This document shows, piece by piece, positions 62,296 to 64,000 of a stretch of DNA of 64,000 bases; the stretch's first letter is position 1; each line of letters begins with the position of its first letter. The position numbers and the translations under genes are program-made. This DNA comes from Sulfuritalea sp. (GTDB lineage: Bacteria > Pseudomonadota > Gammaproteobacteria > Burkholderiales > Rhodocyclaceae), in the NCBI GenBank assembly GCA_030247575.1, contig JAOTRV010000015.1:34820-98819 (forward strand), read 5' to 3'. The notes below the pieces were generated by a model that did no database searches, was not told where the DNA came from, and saw only the letters and a list, made by a program, of their open reading frames with translations.

Positions 62296-63069
62296 ATGAG
62301 CGTCAAACAACTATTCGACCTGACCGGCAAGGTCGCCATCATCACCGGCGGCTCACGCGGACTCGGCCTGCAGATGGCCGAAGCCCTGGGCGAAATGGGC
62401 GCCAGGCTCGCGATCACGGCGCGCAAGGCCGACGAGCTGGCCGAAGCCAAGGCACACCTCGAAAAGCTGGGCGTCGAGGTGCTCACCGTCACCAACGACT
62501 TGTCGAAGTTCGACCAGGTTCCCGGCCTCGTGACCAAGGTGCTGGAGCACTATGGCCGGATCGACATCCTGGTGAACAACGCCGGCGCCACCTGGGGCGC
62601 GCCGGCCGAGGATTACCCCTTCGACGCCTGGATGAAGGTCATCAACCTCAACGTCAATGGCATGTTCTTCCTGACGCAGGAAGTCGGCAAGCGCGCCTTC
62701 ATCCCGCAGAAGTCGGGCAAGGTCATCGTCACCGCGTCGATCGCCGGCCTGCGCGGCAACCCGCCGGACATGCAGACCATCGCCTACAACACCAGCAAGG
62801 GCGCCGACGTGAACTTCGTGCGCACCCTGGCCGCCGAATGGGGCAGGTACAACATCAACGTCAATGCCATCTGCCCCGGCTTCTTCCCCTCGAAGATGGC
62901 CAGCGGCATCATGGAAAAACTCGGCGACCGCATCATCGCCGGCACCGCGCTGGGCCGCGTCGGCGGCGACGAAGACCTCAAGGGCACGGTGGTGCTGCTC
63001 GCCTCCGAAGCCGGGCGCCACATCACCGGCCAGGCGCTGGCCGTCGATGGCGGCAGCATGACCTTCTGA
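62296..63069 (+). CDS. Short-chain dehydrogenase/reductase
   Basis: This 257-residue SDR has the cofactor motif TGGSRGLG (about 18-25), NNAG (about 94), the catalytic serine in VTASIAG and YNTSK as YxxxK. It is typical of FabG-like 3-hydroxyacyl or alcohol dehydrogenases. The position in a beta-oxidation cluster suggests an acyl-CoA or alcohol intermediate as substrate. AAAGGACTTCC precedes the ATG. A thioesterase gene follows directly at its stop. Confidence 0.93.
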   Translation: MSVKQLFDLTGKVAIITGGSRGLGLQMAEALGEMGARLAITARKADELAEAKAHLEKLGVEVLTVTNDLSKFDQVPGLVTKVLEHYGRIDILVNNAGATWGAPAEDYPFDAWMKVINLNVNGMFFLTQEVGKRAFIPQKSGKVIVTASIAGLRGNPPDMQTIAYNTSKGADVNFVRTLAAEWGRYNINVNAICPGFFPSKMASGIMEKLGDRIIAGTALGRVGGDEDLKGTVVLLASEAGRHITGQALAVDGGSMTF

Positions 63070-63495
63070 GTGCAGCGCCAAATGAGCGGCACGGCCGACT
63101 TCTTCGGCCTCAAGGTTCCCTTCCTCAAGCATCTCGGCGTCAAGGCCGAGATGGCCGAGGGCGGGCGCTCGCGCATCTCGCTCGAACTGCGCCCGGAGCT
63201 GATGAACAGCTTCGAGGTCTCGCACGGCGGCGTCATCATGACCATGCTCGACGTCGCCATGGCCGTCGCGGCGCGTACCGCGCATGACCACGTCGGCGGC
63301 ATCATGACGGTGGACATGTCGCTGAGCTTCATGCGCCCGGCCAAGGGCCGCATCGTCGCCGAAGGTCGCCTGCTGCGCGGCGGCAACTCGCTGCACTTCT
63401 GCGAAGGCGAGGCCTACGACGAAAGCGGCGAACTCGTCGCAAAATCGCTCGGTACCTTCAAGCTGCGCCGCGAAACCCGCAGCAAGGCAGAATAG
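63070..63495 (+). CDS. PaaI-type hotdog thioesterase
   Basis: This acyl-CoA thioesterase of about 141 residues has a single hotdog domain of the PaaI type: the catalytic segment MNSFEVSHGGVIMTMLDVAMAVAA (about 46-69) and DMSLSFMRPAKGRIVAEG. PaaI-type enzymes often rescue CoA from dead-end acyl-CoAs in degradation pathways. A GTG at 63070 directly follows the SDR stop; an ATG at 63082 is also possible and gives a more usual N-terminus. A 22-nt repeat follows its stop by eleven bases. Confidence 0.9.
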   Translation: MQRQMSGTADFFGLKVPFLKHLGVKAEMAEGGRSRISLELRPELMNSFEVSHGGVIMTMLDVAMAVAARTAHDHVGGIMTVDMSLSFMRPAKGRIVAEGRLLRGGNSLHFCEGEAYDESGELVAKSLGTFKLRRETRSKAE

Positions 63496-63506
63496 CCGCG
63501 GCAATA

Positions 63507-63528
63507 GCCGTAGCGCCAGCGTCTACTC
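63507..63528 (+). repeat. 22-nt dispersed repeat, copy 6
   Basis: This copy lies eleven bases after the thioesterase stop and differs at one position from copy 4 (44241). Confidence 0.6.
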
Positions 63529-63569
63529 TCCGACCAAAACTACAACTGACAACAACGGACCCCGCCACC

Positions 63570-64000
63570 ATGGAAAAGAACCAGAAGATCGTCCTCGCCA
63601 GCCGCCCCGCCGCCTGGGTCGAGGAAAGCAATTTCCGCCTTGAAGAAAGCCCGATTCCCGAGCCCGGCGCCAACCAGGTGCTGGTCAGGAACCGCTGGCT
63701 GTCGCTCGACCCCTACATGCGCGGCCGCATGTCGGACGTCAAGTCCTACGCCACGCCGGTCCAGATCGGCGAGGTCATGGTCGGCGGCACCGCCGGCGAG
63801 GTCGTCACGTCGAATCATCCGAAGTTCGCCGCCGGCGACAAGGTGGTCGGCCCGCTCGGCTGGCAGCTTTATGGCGTGGCCGACGGTGGCGCCCTGCAGA
63901 AAGTCGATGACAGCGCCATTCCGCTGTCGGCCTGGCTCGGCCCGGTCGGCATGCCCGGCGTCACGGCCTGGGTCGGCCTGCTCGACATCTGCGCGCCGAA
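63570..64000 (+). CDS. NADP-dependent MDR-family oxidoreductase (partial)
   Basis: This is the first 143 residues of a medium-chain reductase that runs off the window. The N-terminal domain is of the zinc-free leukotriene/prostaglandin-reductase type (CurA-like): RNRWLSLDPYMRGRMSD (about 43-59), FAAGDKVVGPLGWQ and GPVGMPGVTAWVGL near the hinge. Such enzymes reduce alpha,beta-unsaturated ketones or acyl compounds with NADPH. It follows the thioesterase by 74 bases that include a 22-nt repeat. There is only a weak ribosome-binding site. It may act with the preceding degradation genes. Confidence 0.88.
   Translation, partial: MEKNQKIVLASRPAAWVEESNFRLEESPIPEPGANQVLVRNRWLSLDPYMRGRMSDVKSYATPVQIGEVMVGGTAGEVVTSNHPKFAAGDKVVGPLGWQLYGVADGGALQKVDDSAIPLSAWLGPVGMPGVTAWVGLLDICAP

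Overview
The window is GC-rich chromosomal DNA from a Gram-negative proteobacterium. It carries LPS/Kdo genes (lpxK, kdsB), Exb-type energy transduction, MurJ and a Tat-type signal. The gene neighbourhoods (exbB-exbD-lpxK-trm112-kdsB-adk; pyrophosphate-type phosphofructokinase next to a membrane pyrophosphatase; argD-argF-argG) suggest a betaproteobacterium, probably of the Rhodocyclales/Nitrosomonadales type. That placement is inference from gene content, not a database match. Nearly all the DNA is protein-coding. I see no rRNA, tRNA or CRISPR array.

Layout. 0-15 kb is a central-carbon region: lrgAB, then the glyoxylate shunt with malate synthase (aceB) beside a LysR regulator, isocitrate lyase (aceA), NADP isocitrate dehydrogenase (icd) and, divergent from it, the Icd kinase/phosphatase (aceK). 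rraA, clpA-clpS and a cold-shock gene lie between them. 15-22 kb is housekeeping: slyX, sodB, xseA, exbBD, lpxK, trm112, kdsB, adk. 21.5-26.3 kb holds two phosphofructokinases with different donor-site residues, followed by a K+-independent-type H+-pyrophosphatase; together they look like a pyrophosphate-economy module. 26-44 kb carries ggt, murJ, rpsT, an orphan ParA, argD-argF-argG, small conserved genes, a thiolase and assorted enzymes. 44-49 kb is a yhiI-rbbA-yhhJ export/ribosome-ATPase operon. 50.5-53.3 kb is the only clearly accessory segment: a REP-type (Y1/HUH) transposase bounded by inverted repeat doublets, a 114-bp mini-relative, a lipoprotein, a hicBA toxin-antitoxin pair and gene remnants. 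53.6-64 kb is a high-affinity branched-chain/carboxylate ABC transporter (livKHMGF) followed by a beta-oxidation set (fused hydratase/dehydrogenase, thiolase, SDR, thioesterase, MDR reductase). This reads as one uptake-and-degradation unit for an unknown acid.

The most interesting signals are short. (1) A RAYT-like element has mirror-image doublets of GGGGCCAGGCTC(GAATT), with a transposase-less mini-copy nearby. (2) A 22-nt near-palindromic repeat occurs six times, always in the same strand orientation, five times at gene ends and once inside lpxK. (3) A perfect IscR type-1-like palindrome contains the -10 box of sodB. (4) Two GTCTTATATAAGAC palindromes lie upstream of aceA. (5) Two perfect DnaA boxes face each other between xseA and exbB. 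(6) The hppA terminator lies inside the ggt reading frame. (7) LivF has Arg in place of the Walker A Lys.
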